Below are positions 1 to 10,460 of a stretch of 64,000 nt of DNA, one piece after another. Source of the DNA: Vibrio marinisediminis (GTDB taxonomy: Bacteria; Pseudomonadota; Gammaproteobacteria; Enterobacterales; Vibrionaceae); assembly GCF_014050145.1 (NCBI RefSeq), contig NZ_JACFYF010000015.1, positions 1 to 64,000 of the forward strand. Direction: 5' to 3'. How positions within the stretch are numbered: position 1 is the first letter of the stretch; each line of letters opens with the position of its first letter. Position numbers and translations under genes: made by a program. Below the pieces are notes generated by a model, which saw only the letters and a program-made list of their open reading frames with translations, had not been told where the DNA came from and searched no databases.

Positions 1-44
1 TGGATTATCATCAACGAGTGCCCACACAGATTGATAGGTTTATA

Positions 45-103
45 TTGTTAAAGAGCGTTCTTCTTTGTGACTCACATCACTTCGGAAGAGGCGGTCATTT
101 TAG
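45..103 (-). ncRNA. rRNA operon leader with boxB-like hairpin and boxA (partial transcript)
   Basis: Read on the minus strand, this is the 5' leader of a ribosomal RNA operon. A boxA antitermination element (GCTCTTTAACAA) lies at 56-45. A small boxB-like stem (GTGA/TCAC) sits just before it at 80-67. The transcript continues leftwards out of the window towards 16S rRNA, which is not present. The identification rests on boxA plus the strong promoters directly upstream. BoxA recruits the Nus factor/S4 antitermination complex in enteric and Vibrio rrn operons (established knowledge). Confidence 0.85.
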
Positions 104-150
104 CGATTTAAAGTTTAGTGTCAACCACTTTTTTCAAACTTTTTTTCAAG
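88..150 (-). promoter_or_regulatory. rrn promoter, proximal (P1-like), with A-tract UP element
   Basis: On the minus strand there is a perfect -35 TTGACA (124-119), a 16-bp spacer and a -10 TAAAAT (102-97), followed by a GC-rich discriminator (GACCGCC). The latter is the usual mark of stringently controlled rRNA promoters. Runs of A immediately upstream (125-150) look like an UP element for the alpha subunit. Transcription should begin near position 90 and run left. Confidence 0.85.
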
Positions 151-219
151 CAACTTGCTTGGCTAAAACACCTTACTGACTCTGCTCTGGACTCTTTCGA
201 ACCGTTGCCGTGTCAGTGA

Positions 220-292
220 GGTCGCATTATAGAGATCGACATCACATTGGCAAGCCCTTTTTATGCTTTTTTTTGATTTTTTTATCATTTGG
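220..292 (-). promoter_or_regulatory. rrn promoter, distal, with A-tract UP element
   Basis: A second minus-strand promoter lies about 130 bp upstream of the first: -35 TTGCCA (253-248), 16-bp spacer, perfect -10 TATAAT (231-226) and discriminator GCGACC. Long A-tracts (254-292 on the minus strand) precede it, again UP-element-like. Tandem promoters are normal for Vibrio rrn operons. It is divergent from yrdA, whose start is at 383. Confidence 0.75.
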
Positions 293-382
293 GTATTTTC
301 TAATCACTAATGCCTATTTCTTCAACTCTTCTTGGCAAAAACACGGCTATATTAGGCGGTAAACATTTATTAAGGAGCAAAA

Positions 383-934
383 ATGTCTTCATTACGTAGC
401 TACAAGGGAATCGCTCCATCAATTGGAGAGCGCGTCTATATAGATAGCAGTTCGGTATTGGTGGGTGATATTACCATTGGCAATGATTCTAGTATTTGGC
501 CTTTAGTTGCCGCGCGTGGAGATGTGAACCACATTCATATCGGTGAACGCTCAAATGTTCAAGATGGCTCTGTTTTGCATGTGACGCATAAAAACCAACA
601 AAACCCTGAGGGCTACCCTCTTGTTATTGGTAATGATGTAACTATTGGTCATAAAGTAATGTTGCATGGCTGCATTATTAAAGATCGTGTTTTAGTGGGG
701 ATGGGGGCGATTGTTCTCGACGGTGTAGTAATAGAAGAGGAAGTAATGATTGGTGCAGGCAGTTTAGTTCCACCTGGAAAAGTTTTGCAGAGTGGTTACC
801 TCTATGTCGGTAGCCCAGTCAAACAAGCACGTCCTTTAAATGATAAAGAGCGTGCCTTTTTGCTGAAGTCTGCTGCCAATTATGTACAGAATAAAGAAGA
901 CTACTTACACCAGGTCGAAGATATCATCCAATAA
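383..934 (+). CDS. yrdA: gamma-class carbonic anhydrase family protein
   Basis: 183-residue left-handed beta-helix protein of the gamma carbonic anhydrase/YrdA family. Hexapeptide-repeat turns are visible throughout (for example IGNDSSIWP, IGERSNVQDGSVLH, IGHKVMLHGC). The family's metal-binding histidines can be picked out near residues 66, 90 and 95. It is a cytoplasmic trimer; carbonic anhydrase activity is proven only for some members, so the physiological role is uncertain. ATG is preceded by AAGGAG at 372-377. Its last 11 bases overlap the end of convergent yrdB. The neighbourhood with yrdB, aroE and tsaC is as in E. coli. Confidence 0.9.
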   Translation: MSSLRSYKGIAPSIGERVYIDSSSVLVGDITIGNDSSIWPLVAARGDVNHIHIGERSNVQDGSVLHVTHKNQQNPEGYPLVIGNDVTIGHKVMLHGCIIKDRVLVGMGAIVLDGVVIEEEVMIGAGSLVPPGKVLQSGYLYVGSPVKQARPLNDKERAFLLKSAANYVQNKEDYLHQVEDIIQ

Positions 935-1190
935 GCTCAATCATTCCTTGAGCGTTATACTCTTCATCTTCTATTAGTTGTTCAGCCTGCTCTTCTATTT
1001 CGAATCGATTCTGTTCGAATACATCAAGAGCTTGCTGAGCGCCATTAATCGCTTGCTCGCTCAATTGACTTAAATAACTGACGCTAGCGACGCACTCAAT
1101 TAAAGCACCAGACTGCTGAGCCGGAAACGTCACTGCATTAAGTTCTTCGTTCCAAGTTTGGATATCGGGAAAGAGAATCGACTGATTCAT
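924..1190 (-). CDS. yrdB: DUF1488 family protein YrdB
   Basis: 88-residue acidic cytoplasmic protein of the DUF1488 family. The N-terminus ([15 protein letters not shown]) closely follows E. coli YrdB, and the gene lies at the same place, directly behind aroE and convergent with yrdA. No biochemical function is known. Its ATG shares the A of the aroE stop (1190), so translation is coupled. The gene overlaps yrdA by 11 bp at the 3' ends. It is the last gene of the tsaC-hemF-aroE-yrdB block. Confidence 0.85.
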   Translation of the reverse strand: MNQSILFPDIQTWNEELNAVTFPAQQSGALIECVASVSYLSQLSEQAINGAQQALDVFEQNRFEIEEQAEQLIEDEEYNAQGMIELIG

Positions 1191-2023
1191 TACATACCTT
1201 CTAAATTTTTTCTAAGCTCGCGGAGAATTTGCTTTGTACCCGGTCTTAATCCACGCCACAACATAAAACTCTCAGATGCTTGCCCAACCAACATACCTAA
1301 ACCATCGAATGCTTGAGTGACACCTTGTTGCTGCGCCCATTGGTTGAAAACGGTTTTCCCTTTGCCATACATCATGTCATACACACAGGTATGAGCAGCA
1401 AACACGCTCGATGAGATAGCTGGTAGTTCGCCACTTAAGCTTGCCGAGGTAGAATTAATAATAACGTCAAACGCTCCTTCAACCTCTTCCAAGGCAACAG
1501 CCTTAATCGCGCCAAACGGTTGAAACATCGTTTCTAGTTGCTGAGCTTTGCTCAAGGTTCGGTTAGTGATGAGTAGTTGTTGTGTTTTTTGGTCAAGCAG
1601 CGGCTTGAGTACGCCACGAGCTGCTCCACCCGCACCAATAACCAAAATACGAGCGTTTTCTAGTGGCACTTGATATTGCAAAAGATCTTGAACAAGTCCG
1701 GCACCATCGGTGTTGTCACCCAAAATAATACCATCATCAAGTTTCTTCAGTGTATTGACCGCACCAGCCAGTTCAGCTCGCTCAGTTAAGCGATCTGCAA
1801 ATTGATAAGCCTCTTCTTTAAAAGGCACGGTGACATTACAGCCTCGTCCACCTTCTGCAAAAAAAGCAGCTGCTGCTTGATTAAAGCCATCAACGGGGGC
1901 CAGTTCAGCGGTATAGCTCATTGGTTGATTGGTTTGACGAGCAAACAGAGTATGAATAAATGGAGATTTGCTGTGTCCTATGGGGTTACCGAAAACAGCA
2001 TAACGATCAATTTGTTGTGTCAT
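1190..2023 (-). CDS. aroE: shikimate dehydrogenase (NADP+)
   Basis: 277 residues. Catalyses reversible NADPH-dependent reduction of 3-dehydroshikimate to shikimate in the cytoplasm, the fourth step of chorismate synthesis. Visible signatures are the substrate loop [12 protein letters not shown] near residues 13-24, the catalytic region NVTVPFKE (Lys near 69), the Rossmann loop GAGGAARG near 130, NRT at 154 and the C-terminal GMLVGQA. The length is standard. The Shine-Dalgarno AAGG lies very close to the ATG, so initiation may be weak. It is downstream of hemF, with a terminator-like hairpin in between. Confidence 0.97.
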   Translation of the reverse strand: MTQQIDRYAVFGNPIGHSKSPFIHTLFARQTNQPMSYTAELAPVDGFNQAAAAFFAEGGRGCNVTVPFKEEAYQFADRLTERAELAGAVNTLKKLDDGIILGDNTDGAGLVQDLLQYQVPLENARILVIGAGGAARGVLKPLLDQKTQQLLITNRTLSKAQQLETMFQPFGAIKAVALEEVEGAFDVIINSTSASLSGELPAISSSVFAAHTCVYDMMYGKGKTVFNQWAQQQGVTQAFDGLGMLVGQASESFMLWRGLRPGTKQILRELRKNLEGM

Positions 2024-2034
2024 ATCCTTATCAC

Positions 2035-2066
2035 CAAAAACAAAATAGGGTCTACATTGACCCTAT
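2035..2066 (-). terminator. intrinsic terminator between hemF and aroE
   Basis: Minus-strand hairpin with perfect 8-bp arms ATAGGGTC/GACCCTAT (2066-2059 and 2052-2045) and a 6-nt loop. It is followed by TTTTGTTTTT. It lies between the hemF stop and the aroE start, so it should reduce read-through within the block rather than end it. The U-tract is interrupted by a G, so efficiency is uncertain. Confidence 0.65.
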
Positions 2067-2091
2067 CACTATCTATATAAGGAGGAAAGCG

Positions 2092-3589
<1,498 letters not shown>

Positions 3590-3698
3590 TCAAGTTTCCT
3601 TTCTGATTTCTATTAACATTTTGACTCAGTGTACTAACAATCTAGCGCGCTGACTAAAGCAATTTTTTTATAAATTGTATCAATTCAATTTTTCACCC

Positions 3699-3714
3699 GC
3701 GCAAACGTTTGCTT
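3699..3714. promoter_or_regulatory. PurR operator of purEK
   Basis: The 16-mer GCGCAAACGTTTGCTT matches the PurR box consensus at 14 of 16 positions, with a perfect CGCAAACGTTTGC core. It overlaps the -35 of the purE promoter, so repressor bound with hypoxanthine or guanine would block RNA polymerase. PurR itself is not in this window. Confidence 0.85.
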
Positions 3715-3736
3715 GAGGTCGAAATACTCGTATAAT
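3709..3736 (+). promoter_or_regulatory. purEK promoter
   Basis: Perfect -10 TATAAT at 3731-3736. The best -35 is TTGCTT at 3709-3714 (16-bp spacer), poor in its second half and buried in the PurR operator. Transcription would start near 3743, giving a leader of about 40 nt to the purE ATG. Confidence 0.75.
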
Positions 3737-3785
3737 GCGGTCAAATTTACTTGCTAACCCCACAGGCAGCTTGAAGGAGTTTAAA

Positions 3786-4271
3786 ATGAAAGTCGGAATT
3801 ATCATGGGTTCAAAATCAGATTGGCCAACCATGAAACTTGCAGCAGAAATGCTCGACACATTTGGCGTGAGCTACGAAACCAAAGTAGTGTCTGCCCACC
3901 GAACCCCTCAACTGCTGGCTGACTACGCAACCTCTGCCAAAGAACGCGGACTGAAAGTCATTATCGCTGGTGCCGGTGGCGCAGCCCACTTACCAGGAAT
4001 GGCCGCGGCTTTCACTAGCTTGCCAGTCTTAGGTGTGCCAGTTCAGTCGCGCGCTTTAAAAGGCATGGACTCGCTACTTTCTATTGTACAGATGCCAAAA
4101 GGTATTGCGGTAGGCACGTTAGCCATTGGTGAAGCTGGCGCCGCGAATGCGGGTATTCTTGCCGCGCAAATCATCGGTACTCACGATGAAGAAGTGATGG
4201 CAAAAGTCGAAGCATTTCGCGCTCAACAAACAGAAACCGTACTGGCAAACTCAAACCCAGCTGAGGAGTAA
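3786..4271 (+). CDS. purE: N5-carboxyaminoimidazole ribonucleotide mutase
   Basis: 161 residues from ATG 3786, which has AAGGAG seven bases upstream. An in-frame ATG at 3735 lies inside the promoter and is rejected. Class I PurE moves the carboxyl group of N5-CAIR to C4 to give CAIR in purine synthesis. Signatures: GSKSDWPTM near residues 8-16 and the SAHRTP active-site loop near 40. It is followed three bases later by purK, and both are expected to be repressed by PurR through the operator upstream. Confidence 0.97.
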   Translation: MKVGIIMGSKSDWPTMKLAAEMLDTFGVSYETKVVSAHRTPQLLADYATSAKERGLKVIIAGAGGAAHLPGMAAAFTSLPVLGVPVQSRALKGMDSLLSIVQMPKGIAVGTLAIGEAGAANAGILAAQIIGTHDEEVMAKVEAFRAQQTETVLANSNPAEE

Positions 4272-4274
4272 TCC

Positions 4275-5408
4275 ATGCATGTTTTGGTGTTAGGTGCAGG
4301 TCAACTGGCACGCATGATGTCGCTGGCAGGTGCACCACTGAATATTCAGTTATCAGCGTATGATGTGGGCAGCGGTAACATTGTTCATCCACTCACCCAA
4401 ACGGTTTTGGGGCACGGTTTAGACAATGCGATTGCACAAGCGGATGTGATCACGGCTGAATTTGAACATATTCCGCACTCTATTCTCGATATCTGTCAGC
4501 AAAGCGGTAAGTTTTTTCCTGCAACAGAAGCCATTAAAGCCGGTGGCGATCGCCGTATTGAGAAGGCATTGCTCGATAATGCTGGCGTACGTAATGCGAA
4601 GTACGCGGTGATTAAAACCCGTGAAGATTTTGACTATGCCATAGAAAAAGTCGGCATTCCGATGGTGCTAAAAAGCGCCCTAGGCGGTTACGATGGCAAA
4701 GGACAGTGGCGTTTAAAAAATCGCGCTGACATCGACACGATCTGGCAAGAAATGGCAGAGTGCATCACCAGTAGCGATACCCAAGCGATTGTTGCTGAAG
4801 AGTTTGTGCCTTTCCAGCGCGAAGTCTCTCTTGTTGGTGCCCGAGCGAAGAATGGCACCATTGCGGTTTATCCTCTTGCTGAAAACGTTCATACCGATGG
4901 TGTACTTAGCCTATCAACAGCAATTGCCGACCAAAATCTACAGCAACAAGCTGAGCAGATGTTTAGCGCTGTGGCACAAAGCTTAGATTATGTAGGTGTA
5001 CTTGCTCTGGAGTTTTTCGATGTCGACGGTGCTTTGTTGGTTAATGAGATTGCGCCACGAGTACACAATTCAGGGCACTGGACACAGCAAGGCGCTGAAA
5101 CATGTCAATTTGAAAACCACTTACGCGCCGTATGTGGCTTACCGCTAGGTAGCACTAAGCTGGTTCGTGAAACGGCAATGATCAATATTCTTGGTGAAGA
5201 TACATTACCGAAAGAACTACTGGAAATGGCAGGCTGTCATATTCATTGGTATGGCAAAGAAAAACGCGCCGGACGAAAAATGGGGCACATTAATGTCTGT
5301 GGTGATTACAGTGGTGAATTACAACGCCGACTCTGCGCACTTGCCAAAGTACTAGACGCACAAGCTTTCCCCGCCGTCGATGATTTTGCCAAAGGGTTTT
5401 CGGTGTAA
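4275..5408 (+). CDS. purK: N5-carboxyaminoimidazole ribonucleotide synthase
   Basis: 377-residue ATP-grasp enzyme that makes N5-CAIR from AIR, bicarbonate and ATP, feeding PurE. Begins [10 protein letters not shown] (nucleotide/AIR-binding domain) and has the ATP-grasp blocks [13 protein letters not shown] near residues 133-145, [11 protein letters not shown] and [14 protein letters not shown]. The last carries the metal ligands. Slightly longer than E. coli PurK (355). It lies three bases behind purE, which indicates co-transcription, and a strong terminator follows. Confidence 0.96.
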   Translation: MHVLVLGAGQLARMMSLAGAPLNIQLSAYDVGSGNIVHPLTQTVLGHGLDNAIAQADVITAEFEHIPHSILDICQQSGKFFPATEAIKAGGDRRIEKALLDNAGVRNAKYAVIKTREDFDYAIEKVGIPMVLKSALGGYDGKGQWRLKNRADIDTIWQEMAECITSSDTQAIVAEEFVPFQREVSLVGARAKNGTIAVYPLAENVHTDGVLSLSTAIADQNLQQQAEQMFSAVAQSLDYVGVLALEFFDVDGALLVNEIAPRVHNSGHWTQQGAETCQFENHLRAVCGLPLGSTKLVRETAMINILGEDTLPKELLEMAGCHIHWYGKEKRAGRKMGHINVCGDYSGELQRRLCALAKVLDAQAFPAVDDFAKGFSV

Positions 5409-5435
5409 TGCCGCGAATTCACGCCAGCAGATAAC

Positions 5436-5466
5436 AAAAAGCGACGTTAATAACGTCGCTTTTTTG
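5436..5466. terminator. bidirectional terminator between purK and yrdD
   Basis: Stem AAAGCGACGTT / AACGTCGCTTT with a very short loop. T-rich runs follow on both strands. It serves rightward purK and leftward yrdD, which converge here. Confidence 0.9.
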
Positions 5467-5478
5467 ATTCAATCACTG

Positions 5479-6057
5479 TTATTGAGATTGTGTATGGTGA
5501 CATTTTCTATCTGCACATTGGCGCTTAGTACCACTCGCCAATGTTTTTTCCACTAACAACGGAAAATGGCAAACCTCGCACTGCCCAACAATAGGAGGTT
5601 GGTTAACAGCAAATTTGCATTTTGGGTAGTTATCGCAAGCATAGAACAACTTACCAAAACGGGTTTTCCGCTCAACCAAATGACCAGTCCGGCATTCAGG
5701 GCAAAGCACGTGCTCACTCTGTTGCGGCTCATTCTGCTCTAGTGACTCAATATGATGACACTGCGGATAATGGCTACAGCCAATAAACATACCGTAGCGA
5801 CCTTGGCGCAACACCAACTCATTGCCACATTGTGGGCAAGGTACACCTAACTCTTTGATGATATGACCATCATTTTGGTGCAGTGGTTTAATGTAATCAC
5901 ACTCAGGATAGAGGCTACAGCCTAGAAATGGACCATGTTTGCCATGACGAAGCTGCAACTCACCCTCGCGCTGCTCATCCTGACATTTCGGGCAGGTTTG
6001 ATGCTCAAGCGCGTGTTCATGGGCAGAAAACAGTTGTTGGTCTATTTTATTACTCAT
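5479..6057 (-). CDS. yrdD: topoisomerase-type C4 zinc-finger protein YrdD
   Basis: 192 residues consisting of four tandem zinc ribbons of the kind found at the C-terminus of DNA topoisomerase I. The first three follow the pattern CPxC...G(C)S.YP.C; the fourth (CEVC ... CADRKC) is degenerate in spacing. There is no topoisomerase catalytic domain, so it probably binds single-stranded DNA. The precise role is unknown. It is the last gene of the leftward LysM-dprA-smg-yrdD set, 5 bp after smg, an order shared with E. coli (dprA-smg-yrdD). Confidence 0.9.
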   Translation of the reverse strand: MSNKIDQQLFSAHEHALEHQTCPKCQDEQREGELQLRHGKHGPFLGCSLYPECDYIKPLHQNDGHIIKELGVPCPQCGNELVLRQGRYGMFIGCSHYPQCHHIESLEQNEPQQSEHVLCPECRTGHLVERKTRFGKLFYACDNYPKCKFAVNQPPIVGQCEVCHFPLLVEKTLASGTKRQCADRKCHHTQSQ

Positions 6058-6062
6058 AGCAC

Positions 6063-6539
6063 TTAATGAAGAAGACCTTGTTCATGGGTATATAACAGCT
6101 CTTCCATAAGCGTATAAGCGTTTTCATTACCTGGTACATTGAATAGCACCATCAATACAATCCATTTAAGATCTTCGAGTTCAAACTCACTGGTCTCTAA
6201 ACCCATCACTCGATCAATCACCATTTCACGTGTTTCCGTTGTCAGTACACTGACTTGCTCCAAAAACATCAGAAAACCGCGGCATTCTAGATCAAGACGA
6301 CGCATTTCTTGGGTTGTATAAATACGTGTCGACGCCGAGCTACTCACAGAAATTGCAGATTCAAGTTCACCTTGCTGCAATGCTGCCAGCTCTTCTAACC
6401 AGACAAGGGCTTTATAAATATCTTTTTGGTCAAACCCCGCTCGAAGCAATTCATCTTCAAGCTCATCTTGATTGACCTGTAACTCTGCATCGCTATGGAT
6501 GTACGTTTCAAATAGATACATTAGGATATCCATCATCAT
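6063..6539 (-). CDS. smg: DUF494 protein Smg
   Basis: 158-residue acidic, mainly helical cytoplasmic protein of the Smg/DUF494 family (start [13 protein letters not shown], ending [17 protein letters not shown]). Function unknown; the gene is almost always next to dprA. Three consecutive ATG codons (6539, 6536, 6533) make the exact start uncertain; a GGGGAGGGG stretch lies upstream. Two bases separate it from dprA. Confidence 0.9.
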   Translation of the reverse strand: MMMDILMYLFETYIHSDAELQVNQDELEDELLRAGFDQKDIYKALVWLEELAALQQGELESAISVSSSASTRIYTTQEMRRLDLECRGFLMFLEQVSVLTTETREMVIDRVMGLETSEFELEDLKWIVLMVLFNVPGNENAYTLMEELLYTHEQGLLH

Positions 6540-6541
6540 AG

Positions 6542-7660
6542 CTAGCCCCTCCCCTTACGAATATAGCCACCGGAAACTGCAACAACATGCCCTAAAAGCT
6601 CAAGCTCTAAGAGCTGCATCATGACATCTTGCACTGGGATATGGGTCCTCTGTGCCAAAATATCAACAGGTGTCACTTCACTGCCTACGTTAGCTAGAAG
6701 CTTGGCAAATGGCAATTGTTCTTTCGGCTCATTTTCAAGCAGGCTTTCATTTTCTTGTTTGGGTCTTTGTCTATTAGACCAGCGCAGCAAGTTATCTATT
6801 TCATTAGTAATGTCTTCTATGCTTTGTACTAAACATGCTCCTTGCTGGATCAATTGATTACACCCCCTCGCTTGAGGTGAATGTATGGAACCAGGCAGAG
6901 CAAATACATCTCGTCCTTGCTCTGCTGCATAACGGGCGGTAATAAGAGAGCCACTTTTCTCTGTCGCCTCAACCACTAATACCCCTAAAGAGAGACCGCT
7001 TATAATTCGATTGCGACGCGGAAAATTGCTCGCTTTCGGCAATATTGCCGGATGAAACTCCGACACCAACGCCCCTTGCCGCTCAATTCGCCCAGCGAGC
7101 ATTTTATGCCGAGCCGGATAAACCGTATTTAAGCCACACCCCAGCACTGCGACTGTACTGCCGTTCGCATTAAGGGCGCCATCATGGGCATAGCCATCAA
7201 CCCCTAGGGCTAAACCACTAGTGACTACAATCTCCTGCTCTGCCAACGCCGCAGCGAACCGCTTGGCACTATTAAGCCCATCAATCGTGGCATGACGGCT
7301 ACCGACAATGGCAACTTGCGGATAACTCAACGGGGCGAGATCGCCATTAACAAACAATACCGGTGGTGGGGAAACGACTTGTTTCAATAGCGGCGGGTAA
7401 GAACTGTCTTGCAGAGTAATAATATGATGAGTGGGCTTAGCCGCTTGCCATTCAAAACATTGCTCTATATAGGTTTGGTTCGATAGTTGATGGATAAAGC
7501 TTATCTGCTTTGGCGTGAGCCCATGTGCCTGTAAACGCAACTCATCCCACAGTACTATCTGTTCAGGAGTGGCTTTGCTCAGTAGCTTGTTCAGCCCTTT
7601 CACGCCTAATCTCGGAGTAAAATAGAGCGTTAGCCACGCACTTAATTGTTTGTTGTTCAT
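6542..7660 (-). CDS. dprA: DNA-processing protein DprA (Smf)
   Basis: 372 residues. DprA binds incoming single-stranded DNA during natural transformation, protects it and loads RecA. The Rossmann-like core is clear: [10 protein letters not shown] near 116, [45 protein letters not shown], and [24 protein letters not shown]-terminal winged-helix-like domain (residues ~310-370) ends the protein. It starts inside the stop of the LysM gene (ATGA overlap at 7657-7660), so translation is coupled. With comM at 22 kb, this fits a naturally competent Vibrio. Confidence 0.96.
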   Translation of the reverse strand: MNNKQLSAWLTLYFTPRLGVKGLNKLLSKATPEQIVLWDELRLQAHGLTPKQISFIHQLSNQTYIEQCFEWQAAKPTHHIITLQDSSYPPLLKQVVSPPPVLFVNGDLAPLSYPQVAIVGSRHATIDGLNSAKRFAAALAEQEIVVTSGLALGVDGYAHDGALNANGSTVAVLGCGLNTVYPARHKMLAGRIERQGALVSEFHPAILPKASNFPRRNRIISGLSLGVLVVEATEKSGSLITARYAAEQGRDVFALPGSIHSPQARGCNQLIQQGACLVQSIEDITNEIDNLLRWSNRQRPKQENESLLENEPKEQLPFAKLLANVGSEVTPVDILAQRTHIPVQDVMMQLLELELLGHVVAVSGGYIRKGRG

Positions 7661-8709
7661 GGACTTACGGGGGCTTGAACAATGGCATCTAACCCAACTG
7701 GCTGCTGGCTTTCGGTGATCAGCGCTAAGCTAAAATATTGATAGGGGCGTATCACCATCAAACTGCCAATACGAAAGTTCGGTAATTGAAGGTTATTTTC
7801 CTTTGCTTGTTGAATGAGTTGTGAATCACCCTCGAAAGCGGTGATCGGGCTCGCTTGTTGATAAAGCTCAAAGGTGCTGCCTTGAACTAACGCATCATCT
7901 GTACCTTGGTCAATCACAACCACTTGGTCCTTAGCCAAATATTGCCCGCCATCGACTGCACCCAGAATCTGTGCAGTCATTTCTGGCGGCGATGGCTGGG
8001 GGTAGAAGCGCGAATTTAATGGTGATGAAGCGGGATCGATGATAGGTAGAGCAATATCATCACGTAGAATCTCTTGTACTTGCTTCGTCACTTGTAAGCC
8101 GGAGATCTGCTGATCGCTAGAGTGCAACGTCGCCCAAGCCACTTGCTTTAATAGCACCACCTGATGCTCACCACGAGTATAAGTTTCGGTAGGATGGAAA
8201 ATACCCCATTTCGATTGGTGTTGCTCACCCGTAATGTATAGCAGCTCATCACTGGCAAAAAAATGTTTACCATGGCTAGAACCAAGCACCCTTGCCTCCT
8301 GATCTAACTGTGTGCGAGTCATTAAACGATCAAATTCCAAGTAAGGCAGTAACAAGGAATCACGCACTACTGGCACGGCTTGTTTATCTAATACCCGCAC
8401 CTTAGGGCTGAGCTTAACCATCGGCTTTAACGTCAATATTGGCTGACCATCTCGCCAAACTAAATTGAGCTTATCACCTGGGTAAATCAGGTGTGGGTTT
8501 TCAATGTACTCGTTGACCTGCCATAACCGTGGCCACAACCAAGGGCTGGCAAGGTACATCGCTGAGATATCCCAAAGGGTGTCACCTTTAACAACAATAT
8601 AGGATTGCGGCGCACTTTTTTTGATATCGAGCGGAGAGTTAGCAAAAGAAATCAGAGGCAAAACAAGTACAAATAACGAGAGCATTGACTTAGGCAATAT
8701 CCGATACAT
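7657..8709 (-). CDS. secreted LysM-domain protein
   Basis: 350 residues with a signal peptide (about 1-24, ending SFANS). A LysM domain follows immediately: YIVVKGDTLWDISAMYLASPWLWPRLWQ, then NPHLIYPGDKL, residues ~37-85. The rest is a family-specific region without a catalytic motif I can recognise. Probably periplasmic or envelope-bound peptidoglycan binding. Homologues commonly precede dprA in gammaproteobacteria. First gene of the leftward block, divergent from def, overlapping dprA by four bases. Confidence 0.85.
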   Translation of the reverse strand: MYRILPKSMLSLFVLVLPLISFANSPLDIKKSAPQSYIVVKGDTLWDISAMYLASPWLWPRLWQVNEYIENPHLIYPGDKLNLVWRDGQPILTLKPMVKLSPKVRVLDKQAVPVVRDSLLLPYLEFDRLMTRTQLDQEARVLGSSHGKHFFASDELLYITGEQHQSKWGIFHPTETYTRGEHQVVLLKQVAWATLHSSDQQISGLQVTKQVQEILRDDIALPIIDPASSPLNSRFYPQPSPPEMTAQILGAVDGGQYLAKDQVVVIDQGTDDALVQGSTFELYQQASPITAFEGDSQLIQQAKENNLQLPNFRIGSLMVIRPYQYFSLALITESQQPVGLDAIVQAPVSP

Positions 8710-8881
8710 AACTCAATCCTTATGTTCATTTCTCGGAAAACCAGAGAGGAAAGGCGGTCACTTTATCGACAGAAAAGCGCGTCAAAAAGCGTATTGATGC
8801 TGTCATTTGAAGTATAAAATGTCTAGAATTGAGCCAACGAGGATTATCTCGATTCGGCACAAATCAATATTTCGAGTGTAT

Positions 8882-9391
8882 ATGTCTGTATTACAAGTAT
8901 TAACATTCCCAGATGATCGCCTTCGCACTGTGGCAAAGCCCGTAGAAGCCGTGACTCCTGAGATTCAAAAAATCGTCGATGACATGATTGAAACCATGTA
9001 TGACGAAGAAGGTATCGGTCTTGCTGCAACGCAAGTAGATGTTCACCAACGTATCGTGGTGATCGACATTTCAGAGACTCGTAATGAGCCTATGGTACTA
9101 ATTAACCCTGAAATTATCGAAAAACGCGGCGAAGATGGCATTGAAGAAGGCTGTCTTTCTGTACCTGGTGCTCGCGCTCTTGTGCCACGCGCAGCAGAAG
9201 TGTCTGTGAAAGCGCTTAACCGTGACGGTGAAGCCTTCTCGTTTGAAGCCGATGACCTACTAGCTATCTGTGTTCAGCACGAGCTTGATCACCTAGAAGG
9301 TAAACTGTTTGTTGATTACCTATCGCCACTGAAGCGTAAGCGTATCCAAGACAAACTAGCTAAAATCAAACGTTTTAACGAGAAACAGTAA
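8882..9391 (+). CDS. def: peptide deformylase
   Basis: 169 residues. Removes the formyl group from the N-terminal methionine of nascent proteins, acting at the ribosome exit with a metal ion. All three motifs are present: GIGLAATQ at 44-51, EGCLS with metal ligand Cys91, and QHELDH with His133, Glu134 and His137. The start at 8882 ([11 protein letters not shown]) matches family N-termini. An upstream in-frame ATG at 8807 would add 25 unrelated residues and is rejected. No good ribosome-binding site is visible. Co-transcribed with fmt. Confidence 0.96.
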   Translation: MSVLQVLTFPDDRLRTVAKPVEAVTPEIQKIVDDMIETMYDEEGIGLAATQVDVHQRIVVIDISETRNEPMVLINPEIIEKRGEDGIEEGCLSVPGARALVPRAAEVSVKALNRDGEAFSFEADDLLAICVQHELDHLEGKLFVDYLSPLKRKRIQDKLAKIKRFNEKQ

Positions 9392-9409
9392 ACTCAAAAG
9401 GAAGCGACC

Positions 9410-10357
9410 TTGAGCAAACCTTTACGTATTGTATTTGCAGGTACTCCGGACTTCGCCGCCCTTCATTTGGCGGCGTTGTTGTCTTCAGAGCACGAAGTTA
9501 TTGCTGCATACACTAACCCTGATCGCCCTGCGGGTCGTGGGAAAAAACTCACTGCCAGTGCCGTTAAAAACCTAGCGGTTGAGCATAACGTTCCTGTTTA
9601 TCAGCCAGAAAACTTTAAGTCTGATGAAGCAAAACAAGAACTTGCTGCGCTTAATGCAGACATCATGGTGGTGGTTGCCTACGGTCTACTATTGCCTCAA
9701 GTGGTACTCGACACCCCAAAACTGGGCTGCATCAATGTGCACGGCTCTATTTTACCTCGCTGGCGCGGCGCGGCACCGATTCAACGCTCAGTCTGGGCGG
9801 GTGATGCAGAAACGGGCGTCACTATCATGCAGATGGATATCGGTCTAGATACCGGTGATATGTTAAAAGTCGCCACTCTGCCAATCGAAGCGACCGATAC
9901 GAGCACCTCAATGTATGCAAAACTGGCGGAACTTGGTCCTGTTGCGTTAGTTGAATGCCTTAATGACATCGCCGCTGGTACTGCGGTTGCCATTAAGCAA
10001 GATGACGAGCTAGCAAATTACGCAAAAAAACTCAGTAAAGAAGAAGCTCGCATTGAATGGAATGATGACGCAGCACACATTGAACGTTGTGTTCGTGCAT
10101 TCAACCCATGGCCAATGAGTCATTTTGAAGTAGCTGAAAACAGCATCAAAGTATGGCAAAGCCGTGTCGCCGAGCAAAGCTGTGACAAGCCTGCCGGTAC
10201 GATTATCCAAGCGGATAAAACCGGTATCTACGTTGCCACTGGTAACGGCGTATTGGTACTGGAACAACTGCAAGTTCCCGGTAAAAAAGCCATGTCAGTT
10301 CAAGATATTCTGAACTCACGTGCATCGTGGTTTGAAGTGGGTAGCCAGTTAAGTTAA
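9410..10357 (+). CDS. fmt: methionyl-tRNA formyltransferase
   Basis: 315 residues from a TTG start with AAGGAAG nearby at 9398-9404. Transfers formyl from 10-formyl-THF to the methionine on initiator tRNA. Catalytic blocks: [18 protein letters not shown] near residues 108-125 (Asn, His), the specificity loop near residue 40, and the DTGDML segment with the essential Asp. The C-terminal domain binds tRNA. It is 18 bp behind def, the classic def-fmt-rsmB set. Confidence 0.97.
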   Translation: MSKPLRIVFAGTPDFAALHLAALLSSEHEVIAAYTNPDRPAGRGKKLTASAVKNLAVEHNVPVYQPENFKSDEAKQELAALNADIMVVVAYGLLLPQVVLDTPKLGCINVHGSILPRWRGAAPIQRSVWAGDAETGVTIMQMDIGLDTGDMLKVATLPIEATDTSTSMYAKLAELGPVALVECLNDIAAGTAVAIKQDDELANYAKKLSKEEARIEWNDDAAHIERCVRAFNPWPMSHFEVAENSIKVWQSRVAEQSCDKPAGTIIQADKTGIYVATGNGVLVLEQLQVPGKKAMSVQDILNSRASWFEVGSQLS

Positions 10358-10460
10358 TTAACTCGTTGCAACACCATGACCAACGAATAATCACAGTCGA
10401 TATGACTGTCAGTACATTTTAGGGGGCAGAGATGCTCCCATTTAATTTAAGGTATTCACC

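Noticed and set aside
66-81. CRP-like site TGTGA-N6-TCACT in the rrn leader
   Set aside because: It lies downstream of the transcription start and forms a GTGA/TCAC hairpin just before boxA, so a boxB-like leader hairpin is the better explanation.
6222-6237. parS-like CATTTCACGTGTTTCC inside smg
   Set aside because: Only 10 of 16 positions match and the right half is wrong; the CACGTG core alone is not specific.
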